NCBI GenBank assembly: GCA_965153455.1
Contig: OZ234499.1
Coordinates: 14,380,271-14,444,270, forward strand
Direction of reading: 5' to 3'
Length of the DNA stretch: 64,000 nucleotides
Source: Sphagnum compactum
Taxonomy: Eukaryota > Bryophyta > Sphagnopsida > Sphagnales
In this document: positions 24,692-35,531 of the stretch, in pieces
Numbering within the stretch: the stretch's first letter is position 1
Layout: each line of letters opens with the position of its first letter
Made by a program: the position numbers and the translations under genes
Notes under the pieces: model-generated
What the model was told of the DNA's origin: nothing
The model's input: only the letters and a program-made list of their open reading frames with translations
Databases searched by the model: none

Positions 24692-27600
24692 GACCCTTGG
24701 AGGTTGTTTCTACTTGAGTACTGAAAGTGGAGCACCAAGAAAAATTTCAACCAATTTTTAGAAATGCCATGTTAGCACCACACATCATTTGTTAGTGTGC
24801 AGCTTGCTCCACTACAATCTGAAGTCAAGCAAAGTCATAGATTCCAACAGCAGCCAATAAGATATGGGAGGAAGTTTTACATGAGGTCTGATTGGCCACC
24901 TGTCTAATTTGACTTAACCTCAGCTGGAGGATCAAAGTCTCTATTGGAATGGAAATGGAAAATGTGTTTGGCAATATTATGCGTGATGGTAGAAACACAT
25001 TGGGGAGCAAAGGAAAGAAAACTTCTAAGGTCCTTTTTCCATGATTTTTTTTATTTCTTGTTGTTCCAATTGATGAGAGATCTCTAACGACAATGGTGGG
25101 AAAACTGTTTTGTGAGCCATGTCTGAAGTGTCATGCAGAGGTCCAGGGGTGCAAGCAGGGCATATTCCAGTGTGCTTTCCCAAAGGTACTTTATACAGTA
25201 ACTTTCTCATGTGTACCAACCAAAAGCATAACTCAGAATCATTGTTGTTGTCTCCTGCTTCTTTTATTGTGTGTATTCTCTTTTATACAGAATGCTATCT
25301 TTTTTACAAATGACTTTGTCCAATTTGCCTGCACATTGAATTCTGCCAGTGGGTCAACCCCTCTTGGCAAATGATTCTTGTAATTGTGCTTTGAAGTTCT
25401 CTGATTTGTTATTTTTTAAGGTCTCAGTTTTGTGTTCAAACTGGTGCTCACTTTAAGGGACTTGACTGTTAGCCACATCATGACTGAATCTCCCTATTGC
25501 TTACAGAAATGGGACAATCTCAGGAAGCAGACTTTTGTTAGTTGTTTTGTTGGCGGAAAATTTTGTCCAGGTTATTACATAATAACTACACCCACCATTG
25601 GGAGCTGATGGAGTTAGTGGGGACTCATCATGAAATTAGTCAATTCAATTCTTGACGAAGGAGATGATCTCTGATTCTTTTAGTGAGTGACACTTAGAAG
25701 GTTAGGACTGCATCCTTTCTTGTCATACTAGTTTTGGTTTTGCAGGAGCTGACACAACAGTTACCTTCAAAGTGTTATTTTGGAGTTTCTCTGAAAATCC
25801 ATAGATATGGTGTTCATTTAAGAGGATTGTCATCTTCTGGCCTATGAGGACTCTGTCAGAGTTCTGGACTGATCTCCATAGTGTTTAGGCAAACTCATTG
25901 TCAGAACCTCATGCAACAAATATTCGGCTGTACTGGATGTGTGGAATGTGGACAGAGCTTTCAACATGCTTTCATGTTGAATGCTGAGCACGATAGAACC
26001 TCGACCAACTGTGGCAGGATTATCAGCAACTTCCAAGTTGCATCCATGGGATTCTGCAGACAGCAATGTGTGCAAACTAGCTGAGAATCAGAATTGGCAG
26101 CACTGCACGAAAGTGTTGTTGCATGATTGAGCTTGCAGAGGGTTGCTACCACATGACCTGCAGGTTTTCTCTGCCAACCATTCTGTTCCAAAGCAAAATC
26201 ATTGGAGTGCATATTATCAAAACTGGGTCTTGTGTTGTCTGGGCAGTGAGATGCATACTCCATCTGTGCAGTTGCTCCCTCAGCTGTTGTTAAATAAGTG
26301 TCATAGAAGAGCTGCATAGGAGCTGTGATTATATCATACTCCGCTGAATATACCAGAGTGACAAGTGACCATATCGGTATTGGTACTTGACACATCCCTG
26401 TTGTGTTGTGTTTGCCTGGAACTGACACAATGAGTTACATCACAAAAGAGCTTGCACGAAGTTCTTCTCTTCAATCTTGTTTGGTATGTATTAGTATAGT
26501 GAGACGTAAAGATATTGAATCTTCATTTGTCACTGCTACTCATGAACAGTTATAACCCAAGATCAGAGTGTATTTGGAAGCTGTATTAGATCTTGCAGTG
26601 AAATCATGTTCCAAAAGGTGGGTTGCGCCTGTGGCAGAAAACAGCATGCATGATGCCAGTACAGTAGTCATGTCAAGTGTAACAGCCATGAATTCCCAAC
26701 TCATCTGCTGGCACCGTACTACAGGACTAAGCTCTTTGACATTAGAAGAGGGGCCTAAGATTTTGTTGGTAAGAAAGTTTTGAACTACCGTTCAGATAGC
26801 CAAAGGTGAATATATGGAATGTACATTACATTTGAGCACTGAACACCAATCTTCACTTCCACCAACCTCTGAAGATTCATAAATTGGCTACTTTTGTCTC
26901 ATCAGTCAGCTTTTGGAGAGAAGGGCAACTGAATATTGTGGAATGTGTTGGCAATTCATTTCAGTGCCATCAAGTTCATACTAGTAGGAAGAAATGGGGT
27001 TTGCAACAGATATAACAAAAGTAAGACTATCAAAGAGTATTCCTACTGCAGTTTTCCACTGTACAAATGTTTTGTTGTACTCAAATACAATTAGCAGGAA
27101 ATTGACCAAATCTCAGGGACATGTTTTCTTATGTTCCATTCAACCAAAACCAACTGGAACAGGATCCAATGATGCAACTAATTATAGCAACTTTACAAAT
27201 TGAATGGACTAGGGTTCATTGAGCACCTGCAAAAGACAGTAAAATCAGCACTATATACATATATATGTAGTGAATCATAACCCTAAAACTTGAGAGACAT
27301 TTGCAACCTCATATCCAAAGGTATGCATCCTTGACAAAAATCAGAATTGCAAGCAGAGATACAGGAACACAAAAATTCACTCACCCTTACATGCAGTTTT
27401 TAAACTAGATTTTGGACAAAAAGTATTCCAAATCCCAATGCACCAGAGTTCGGTTTTGTACATGGAGAAGCTTTGTACTTTTTTTCAACAAACAAAAGTT
27501 TTGAAACCCACAGAAAAATCCCACTTCCAAAACAGAGCATTAAAACACCAAAGAACTCATTTCCCAGGAGAATTTTTCTCCTTTTCACTGCCTGACAAGA

Positions 27601-28008
27601 CATATCACTGCAAATAGTAAACTTAACTAAGAAATGAGACACAAACAACTCTGATAAACACCCCAAGAAAGGATTGAAAAACACTCAATCCACTGTTACA
27701 AGTGTTTTTCTTGCGCCAACAATTTTTAGACACAGAAAATAGTACAGGACAAAAGCCATTGACAGGAGGAGAGAAGCAAAAGACAACAGAACTTCAGTTT
27801 CACCAATGCAAAACCACCTACAAATCTCTCCTCTACAATGAGCCTCCTGCCAAGGCTAGAATAGTTATTGAGTCAGTCACCAGTGCAGAAAAGGCAGTAG
27901 TAGCTAAGTGCTAGCAAAGATTTGATGCAAAACACCAAAGCTGGTCACTCTCTGCAAGCAAGACAGATACGAGAGACACAGAAAAAAACCATACTTAACT
28001 TCTGTCCC
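24692..28008. other. intergenic DNA between the converging FAd and LRR genes
   Basis: About 3.3 kb with base composition closer to genes than to the AT-rich deserts. It must hold both 3' UTRs. The longest open frame, 155 codons on the minus strand at 25961-26428, shows no family I recognise and no clear splice partners, so it is not called as a gene. A non-coding RNA or a decayed gene is possible. Confidence 0.4.
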
Positions 28009-28824
28009 CTAGTACTCAGGCACCAGCTGGGAAATCTTGCCCTCCTCTGCAGCAAGTCGCTGCTCTGTAACCCTAAGCCATATACATACAGCTGTGAAGC
28101 TCAAGCACAGACTGAGCAATCCACTACCCAAACCTATTCCAACAATAGCAAGAACTGGCAGGTTGTGACTTTTAGCAGGAGGAAGAGGATACCCATACAG
28201 ATTGTTACCCTCGAATGAGCTTGCATTGAAGCGGGGTGAGCCATTGGAAGAGTTAGCAAGTCCAGATGGGATTGGTCCTGATAGCTGATTGTTGGAGACA
28301 TCGAAAGTTACAAGCCTTGTGAGAAGAGCAAAGCTCTGAGGGATTTGTCCAGATAAGTGGTTGTTGTGGAGGTCAATCGAATTGAGGAATGTACAGTTTG
28401 AAATTTCCTCAGGAATAGAACCATCTAAATCATTCTCAGACAGTTTAAGTGTGGCTAGATTGCGAAGTTGGCCCAATTCTGATGGTATGTTTCCAGAAAT
28501 CTGATTTGAAGAGAGATCCAAGCTGTTCAAGTGGCCACAATATGAGAGATTGGGGGAGATGGAACCTGTGAAGCCACGGTTGGAAAAATCAAGGTCATAT
28601 ACTCTCCCACTGCTGCAAGTGATTCCTGTTGTGTTGCAAGGAAAGTCTGGGCCTGACCATGTACCTAAACTGTTTGATGAGTCAATCACTCCTGCTTTGA
28701 ATGATTGCAAGCAAACTAAATCATCGCTGTCGCTGTTGCTGCTTTGGCCACTCACTTGCTCCATGAGTATGTTCCCAAACAACAGCAACAAGGTCCAGAA
28801 GTGCAAAGCTGGATCCACCCTCAT
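28009..28824 (-). CDS. LRR membrane protein, BIR-like ectodomain and TM without kinase
   Basis: A single exon of 271 residues. Seen in order: a signal peptide (about 1-26); an LRR N-terminal cap with [17 protein letters not shown] and a Cys pair around CNTTGITC; about five leucine-rich repeats ([20 protein letters not shown] is one); a post-LRR segment with [18 protein letters not shown]; a TM helix at about 222-250; and a 21-residue tail ending ISQLVPEY. Domain order and motifs match the extracellular half of BIR-type receptors (At5g48380 family), which act as co-receptors in immunity. The frame stops just after the membrane and no kinase motifs follow in the 3.3 kb downstream. It is therefore either a genuine kinase-less receptor-like protein or a truncation. 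Multiple N-glycosylation sites (NCT, NLS, NAS) fit a surface protein. Confidence 0.85.
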   Translation of the reverse strand: MRVDPALHFWTLLLLFGNILMEQVSGQSSNSDSDDLVCLQSFKAGVIDSSNSLGTWSGPDFPCNTTGITCSSGRVYDLDFSNRGFTGSISPNLSYCGHLNSLDLSSNQISGNIPSELGQLRNLATLKLSENDLDGSIPEEISNCTFLNSIDLHNNHLSGQIPQSFALLTRLVTFDVSNNQLSGPIPSGLANSSNGSPRFNASSFEGNNLYGYPLPPAKSHNLPVLAIVGIGLGSGLLSLCLSFTAVCIWLRVTEQRLAAEEGKISQLVPEY

Positions 28825-30560
28825 GATTTCTCTGTCTTGTTTGTTGCCCCCCCTTTTCCTTCCTCACATTGGAGACATTACTGCTCAGCAACTCCCCTGT
28901 GTTTCATAAAACTGGGTATTCTTGAATCCTAATCAAGCCCTAAGCTGGGGTGTCAGCTTTCTTCCTCTTCCTGCCACAGCAAGCTTTGCTTACTCAAAGA
29001 CTCCATTGTTGTAGGATCCTTGCCCTATTCAAGAGCTTCAAAACACAAAATCCACCAACCTCTCTGCTTTCACTCACCACACACCTTCCTGAAGCAAAAA
29101 CAGTTGCAAGCTCATTGCAGCAGCATTCTTGCCAACCCTAGTGGACTAGGTCGCCCTTTTGTGTACTTTGGGTAGTTCTGAAATATCTTCCCTCAAAAAC
29201 TGGCAATATAATCGACACTCAGTGTATTTAGAACCTCCTCTTTTAGCTCCCCCAGAAAGCTCAGTGCCGTCACTGCAATCCACAGAAAAACTCAAAACAA
29301 TCAAACCTCTGAAAAAGATTCCTTGCACCTGCAAATCATAACTAGTATCCAAAAACACGAAAAAAGGCAAAAAAACACTACAAAACACAAGAAAAATAAA
29401 AGAACCAGATTGTGGAACAAGAAGAAAAAAGACATAAACTAGAAACCCTTAAAAAAAAAGCCATCGTCATTGACATCACATCCAAAATCAACAACTCCAA
29501 AACAAAGCAAAATAACACAACAACAAAAAAGAAACTCGCATACAAAAACAAACAAGCAGCTCATTTACATAATGGCCCTGCCCTTTAAATAACATCCATA
29601 AGGATTATGAATATTCAACATACTAAATTGGAAACACATGGTGAAGCCCAAGTGGATCCTTCAGTGATGGTAGGAATGTTTCTATAGTGAACTCCACATG
29701 ACCCTAGAATGTAGGTATACCAAACTTTGACCCATTTCTGGGTGCATCACAATATCTCTACTCTGAAGGGTAGAGCCAACAAACAAGCAGCTCGTCGCAT
29801 AATGGTTGTGCCCTTTAAATGACATCCATTAGGATGTTAAATATTCAACATACTAAATTGTTTGGAAAACCACACATGGTGATTATTAGCATGATAAAGC
29901 CCAAGTGGATCCTTGAGTGATGCTGGAAATGTTTCTATAGTGGACTCCACATGACCCTAGAAGGTGTAGGGAATACCAAACTCTCTTGGCCCGTTTCTGG
30001 GTGCATCACAATGTCTCTAGTCTCTACCCTTCAGTGAAGGATAGAGAAAACAAACAAACAACGCAAACAAATGGATTCCTTAGCGACGACACAAAATTAG
30101 TGAACCTAAAAAAAACCAAAAAACTCAAAAAAACACAACAACAACAACAACAAAATACTAATACCAATACCAAAATCGAAAACCAGGGGGAAACAAAAAA
30201 AAGGAAAAACGAAGACTGACTAGGGCAGAGAATAGAACCAGAAAGGAAGATGGCAAGAGATGGATGTCGGCACAGGATAATGATGCGTGCTCCAAGAAGA
30301 GAAGAGAAGAGAAGAGAAGAGACGAGAAGAGCTTCTGCTTACTGTTCAACACATCCGCCTATCTCTGGGGAGTCCCGTGGAAGACGAACGACGGAGGAAG
30401 AGGAGGAGGAGAAGGCGGGAGCAACAGCAGCAGCTTTGCAGCAACGAAGGAGAGGAGTGAAAGGAAAACTGCGGCGAAAAGCGTCTCCGGTGTTGTGCAG
30501 CGAGCGCGTTGCGATCGTCAGCGTCAGAACCCCCGTCCCACGCCCGCGCAGTGTTTTATT
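28825..30560 (-). promoter_or_regulatory. 5' region of the LRR gene, probable leader, intron and promoter
   Basis: Upstream of the LRR start on the minus strand. The block 30240-30545 is GC-rich, with a GAAGA repeat at 30297-30330 that reads as a CT tract on the minus strand. This is a typical plant 5' leader or promoter feature and suggests that transcription starts near 30550, with a 5' UTR intron in between. Open frames on the plus strand at 30250-30638 are most simply shadows. The tandem duplication at 29548-30052 lies within this interval. Confidence 0.35.
29548..30052. repeat. tandem duplication of a unit of about 230-275 bases
   Basis: Unit 1 (29548-29777) and unit 2 (29778-30052) share AACAAACAAGCAGCTC, CCCTTTAAAT, ATATTCAACATACTAAATTG, GCCCAAGTGGATCCTT, GTTTCTATAGTG, CCACATGACCCTAGAA and TTTCTGGGTGCATCACAAT in the same order. 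Unit 2 carries small insertions such as TGATTATTAGCATGATAAAG. No coding sense was seen. Confidence 0.85.
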
Positions 30561-31914
30561 ATTATTTTATTTTTCTGGCGAAATTTCTCGCCATTTTTCG
30601 ACAATGAAAATTGGGAATATTTTGTTTATCTAGTGTAAATTCGACTAATTTTGCTAATTTTCTTTCATAAATTTCGTCAATTTTTTTCGATACGAGAAAA
30701 AATGAAATAAAAAACAATCCGAGTCCAGAGTTTTGTTTTTTTTTTTTGGGGCAATTTTCTTTTTTAAAGGAAAGAGAATCCTTCTATATTCTTGGCTACC
30801 TACTTATATACTGGAACTTATCATAAAAATCTGGCGATTTGGAAAAACAATTATTTGAAAACTGGCGAAATTGGGCCATTTTTTTCATGAAAAATCCTTT
30901 GTTATAGGGCGAAATGATATTTTTTTCAGGTTCGAAATTTAGCGAAATTTCGCCAAACGAAAAAAAAAACCTGAAAATCTGATTTCAACACATATAAAGG
31001 ATTTTTTATTTCTTTCTTTTTTGTAAAAAGCCATAATTCTTCAGATTTCCAAAACAATAAAATAAAATAAAATAAATTATTGGATTTTTACAACCAGTTC
31101 CAAGCTCTAATGTTTCATTTTTGAGTGAATTTTAGCCTTTTTTTTAAAACCCAAAAAATAATGATTTCAATACATACAAAAGTACTTTTGTGATTTTTTA
31201 TTTTTTTTCCATTTGTCAGATTTTGAAAAGAAAATAAAATTCAAGATTGCCAGATTTGTACAAAGAAGTTCCAACATGTAGCCAAACTATAAAAAACAAT
31301 TATTAATTTTCTTACTCTCATATCTGGTCTATAGCCAGATTTGGCTAAATCTTCTCATGGATGATCATCACCAGTTTGGCTACATCACAAAATTGAAAAA
31401 ACCAAAAACCCTGGTTCTAGTAGGTAGCCAAAAATATAAAAATACATTGGACTCACCAAGGTACCTTCCCAAATATGCTTTAAAAAAAAATTCTCCCAGG
31501 GCTTAAATTTATTTTTTACTAAAATGTTTTGTGAATATAACCTAGAGGCCATCCATTTAGCCATATTTATTTATTGTGGCGAAATTCTCAAAAATGCAAC
31601 AAACATAAATAAATAAATAAATGAAATTTTCTTAAAAGAGAATATTCCACCACATATTCTCTGAAATTTTAAGAAAGTTTTTTTTGTCAGATTTAGATAA
31701 ATAAATAAATAAATAAGAAATAAAAACGTCACATGTTCGCTCTGGCTTTTGCTTTGGTAGCAGGTTTTATTTTTGCAATTTTAAAAAAAATGTTTAGACA
31801 GGTTCATAGAACATGTCTTCATTTAATGCGAGATCTTTCCTGGGATGCTCACCACTGACATAATGTCAAGAAAATACAATTTTAAATTTTAAATAAATGA
31901 AAATTCAAAATTAT

Positions 31915-32056
31915 AATTTAATAAAATTTTAAAATTTTAATTTAATAAAATTTAAAAATTTTAATTTAATAAAATTTAAAAATTTTAATTTAATAAAATT
32001 TAAAAATTATAATTTAATTTTAATTTTTAAAAAAAACACACACACACACACACACT
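31915..32056. repeat. period-24 AT tandem array followed by an (AC)n run
   Basis: A unit containing TAATTTAATAAAATTTAAAA repeats with its start at 31938, 31962 and 31986, a clean 24-base period, with partial copies on either side. An (AC)n run of about 20 bases follows at 32035-32055. Confidence 0.85.
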
Positions 32057-34699
32057 GGTGTCAGTAGCTGTCTTTTTGGTTTGGAGTAGACTGAGAAGTC
32101 AAAATTTTCTGTCTTGGTTGTCTTTTGGATTTGGATTAGAGCATCTCCATCAACGTTCAGTATGTGACCCTGCACTGGGAAATCTTGGATGAAGTTCATC
32201 ATCAGTCAAATCCAGTGACTCCACTGGTGGAAGACTACTGGGGGGACTCGCCTTTGGAAACTATGCACACAGCTTTTTTCAAAGCCTCGGAAGAGTCCAA
32301 TGAAAACATGATAGTCAAATCGTGTATTCAGTGACTGCTGTGCTCTCTGTTTCTGATTGGGTAAATAGTTTGATTGCTTCAAGTGGGTTGCTATTTTTAG
32401 GTACCTGTTTTAGTCTCCCACCTACTTGCAGTCCCAATTTCAGTTTTATGGGTGGAGTTGGAAAACAAAAAAAAAGTAGGTAACTAAAACTTGGATGTGA
32501 GAAATCTTTTTTGTAGGGTCAATTTTGGTTGCTATATATGTTGGTTTGTTTGTTGTTGTTGACTCTGACCTTAGAAGAGAGAGAGAGAGAGAGAGAGAAG
32601 GGACTTTGGACCAGCTAAAAGATTTTTAGGGGGCTTAATTAAAATCAAATTTTTTGCTTCAATTTGGAACCAATGGGTGGGTGGGTGACAAGTTTGAAGA
32701 CATAAAATAACTCTACTCTTTTAAGCTGCTCCATTTTTTAAACTCAAATTCACATTATATTACATGATTCATTCCTTATAATCATGATTTTGTTGAACTC
32801 ACAAAACTAGAAATTAACAATGCAAAAATAAAGTGTTTTTTCTTTTTTTTTTCAATTGCCAAAACAACGAAAAAAATTAGGTTTCAAATAGATAACCAAA
32901 GGTAATAGAAGGATGCTTCGATTAATTTATTTTCATATCCCATTTGTAACCAAATTTGGATAAATCTTCCAATGTTTTGTGCATTTTGGCTACAGTACAA
33001 ATTTGACCCCAAAAAACCTTACTCAAGTGAGCTCCTATTTGTTTTTTTTATTTGGTATATTAATTTATGATGGTTGAAAGGTCGAGACAAAAAAATGTCA
33101 AAATGACTCCCACTAAGAAGGCAAATTGGGGGACCAATTCATGTTTGATTCAAAAGCTTGAAACCATGTTGAAAAGTTGTTTTGAATAGCTACATGGTGA
33201 TGTATTTGTTTTTCAAAAAACAAATTGCTTCACGGGAGTAGCCATTTTTTATTACTAGAAAAATTTCACCAAAAAGTGATAAAATTTTTAAAGCATTTTT
33301 TGAAAACCAATCACCATAACTAAGCAATGATGTTAATATTTCCAAAATTCTATATTTGGTTTTCAATAAGTAGCCATATATATAGAAAGATAATTCAAAC
33401 TTTGTGCTTCATATTTAGTTTAGAATCAATTTGGCTAAATCTTCCTAAGGATCATCATCATTTTTTCGTATTTTCCTTAGGGGTGATCATCATTTCGGCT
33501 ACATCAAAAAAATCTTTTAAAAACATTTCTTGGGAACTATGAGCTTTTAAAGTTATTGGACAACATAATGTTTTTATTTTAAGAAAGCAATATTGGGGTT
33601 TTGAATTTTTTAAAGAAAATGCCATTCTCATTGCAAGCTCCATGCATGCCATTGTGAATGGAGTACATGCATGCCATTGTGAATCTTGTTAATATGTGTG
33701 AGCGCATAAAATCCATTGAATTTGAAACAACATTACTCATTTTCTCATTCATTTGTGGATATTGAAACTATTGACTTCCAATAATTAATCGTCTTTGTAG
33801 TCTTATTTTGTAAAGCTCTCATTCCTTTGTTTAGTTGCAAGGAGGTAAAGAATGTCCAAATGAGTTTTTACATTCCATCACCATAATTTTTATGAATTTT
33901 AAGTGAACATAGCATGTAAAATTAATATTAAGTATTAATATTTTACAATATACTTTGATAATAATCATATTAAAAAATAAAGATGAATTTCAATAAATAA
34001 ATAAAACCATGTAACTAGACTTTTGAAGTATGAAATAAAAGCGTTGTTTATATCACACATACAAAATTTACAAATGGATTAGAAAGTAGACATAACAATG
34101 TCAAAATAAATTATTGAAAATTAAACCCACATCAAATTTATGTGTTTAAAGAATAATATGTATTCAATTCTTTTCAATATAATAAATTGTGATTTAGTTT
34201 TGATTACAAACTTCATATTGTCTCATTTTAATCATTGAAAGCTCATTTCACATTCAAAGCTCCAAAATTTTCACAAATTCATATGAAAGTTTTGACGGAG
34301 TAATTATATGTTCAATGATATTTATAAATTTAGCATTTTTTAAAATCACCAAACAATGTTTTTAACCTTTTAGATTCATCACAATTTACTCGACAAATAA
34401 TGTATTTTAACATAAGGTTGATTTTGTCATTAAATAGTCTTTAAAGTAGTGAAACAAATTCCATGAAACATGGACTTGAGATGTTGGAAACCATCATAAT
34501 TATCACAAGCTCCAATCTAAATAATTTCCCTCCTCATATGACAATATCATAATAAAATCATGAAATAATAATAATTTCAAATTTACAAAGACGATTTTTT
34601 TTTTCTTTCTAAATTATTCGTTTTGTTTATGTGGAAAATTGACCCTAGGTTATGGTACTTGGTTTTCAATATCTTTTTTTATTAATTTGCATCTCATTT

Positions 34700-34990
34700 T
34701 ATTTTTTCGATTGAATTTGAATTCAATTCAAATAAATCTTAATCCAATTGTTGAATTTAATTGAATTGAATTGGATTGTAGTTCAATTCAATTCAAATTC
34801 CAATAATTTGTATCTAAATTCAATTCAATTGTGTTTAAATTCAATTAAAACTAGAATTTCAATTCAATGGATGCAATGTCATTCAATATTTTCATTCGAA
34901 TGAACTTAATTTTCACAAAATCAATTCTTTTTTTTTTTTAATCAATTGATCGGTTGATTGTCAATGGTAGTGTGCAATAACACAAAACCC
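34700..34990. repeat. palindromic AATTGAATTC-type repeat with tail, copy 2
   Basis: The AATTGAATTCAA block at 34700-34860 is followed by TGTCATTCAATATTTTCATTC, ACAAAATCAATTC, a T run, ATCAATTGAT, TTGATTGTC and GTAGTGTGCAATAACAC. The same tail order appears at 50515-50630 and, less well kept, at 50900-51000. Confidence 0.7.
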
Positions 34991-35315
34991 AAAAAATCCC
35001 AAATTTTAAATAGGTTCACAATATATATATATAATTTTCTTTTCTTTTTCTTTTTTTTTATACGAAAATTTGCACAAATGTGATTTATTTATTCATTGGC
35101 ATATATTTTTCAAAAACATCCCATCAGAACTGGTGGTTCTTTGAGATGATGCTGAGAACCTCAGGTTATCAGGCTCTGATACCCGCGCGCCAACGGTGCT
35201 ACTATGTACAAACCCTCCTCGACCCAGGCAACGGCAAAACCCTGGACCCGGGGCAAAGGGGGGAGAGAAGCAGTGCGAAAGGCCGAAGACGGACGGGAGT
35301 GTGCGCGGAGCTGCC

Positions 35316-35493
35316 ATGGCGCTCAGATCCGTTCTAGTGCGAGCAGCGGAAGATTTCAGGCGGCGATGTGTGGCACAATCGCTAGCTCGCACTTTCCGAT
35401 CTCCTTTCGCAACAGCCGGTGTGTATCTTGTCTGTTTTCTTGTCTTCGGATCGGAGTTCTGTGTTTTTTTTTTTTTTTTCGGGTTGCGGTTTT

Positions 35494-35531
<38 letters not shown>

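Larger units (their letters stand above)
30641..35190. other. AT-rich spacer with dispersed repeats
   Basis: About 4.5 kb without a gene. It holds three copies of a GGCTAAATCTTCY...GGCTACATC repeat (31321-31388, 32935-32998, 33400-33508), the period-24 AT array at 31915-32025, a GA run near 32578-32600, AAATAAATAAAT runs around 31607-31725, and palindromic repeat copy 2 at 34700-34990. No RNA gene was recognised. Confidence 0.5.

Noticed and set aside
30250-30638. Two overlapping plus-strand open frames of about 125 codons rich in Arg, Glu and Lys
   Set aside because: They arise from a purine-rich repeat in a GC-rich block that fits the promoter and leader of the minus-strand LRR gene. There is no domain and the two frames differ only by shift.
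35170-35186. GGTATCAGAGCC on the minus strand, like an initiator-Met tRNA primer-binding site of an LTR retrotransposon
   Set aside because: No LTR was found next to it. On the minus strand the LTR would have to overlap the GCSH leader and first exon. Twelve matching bases alone are weak evidence.
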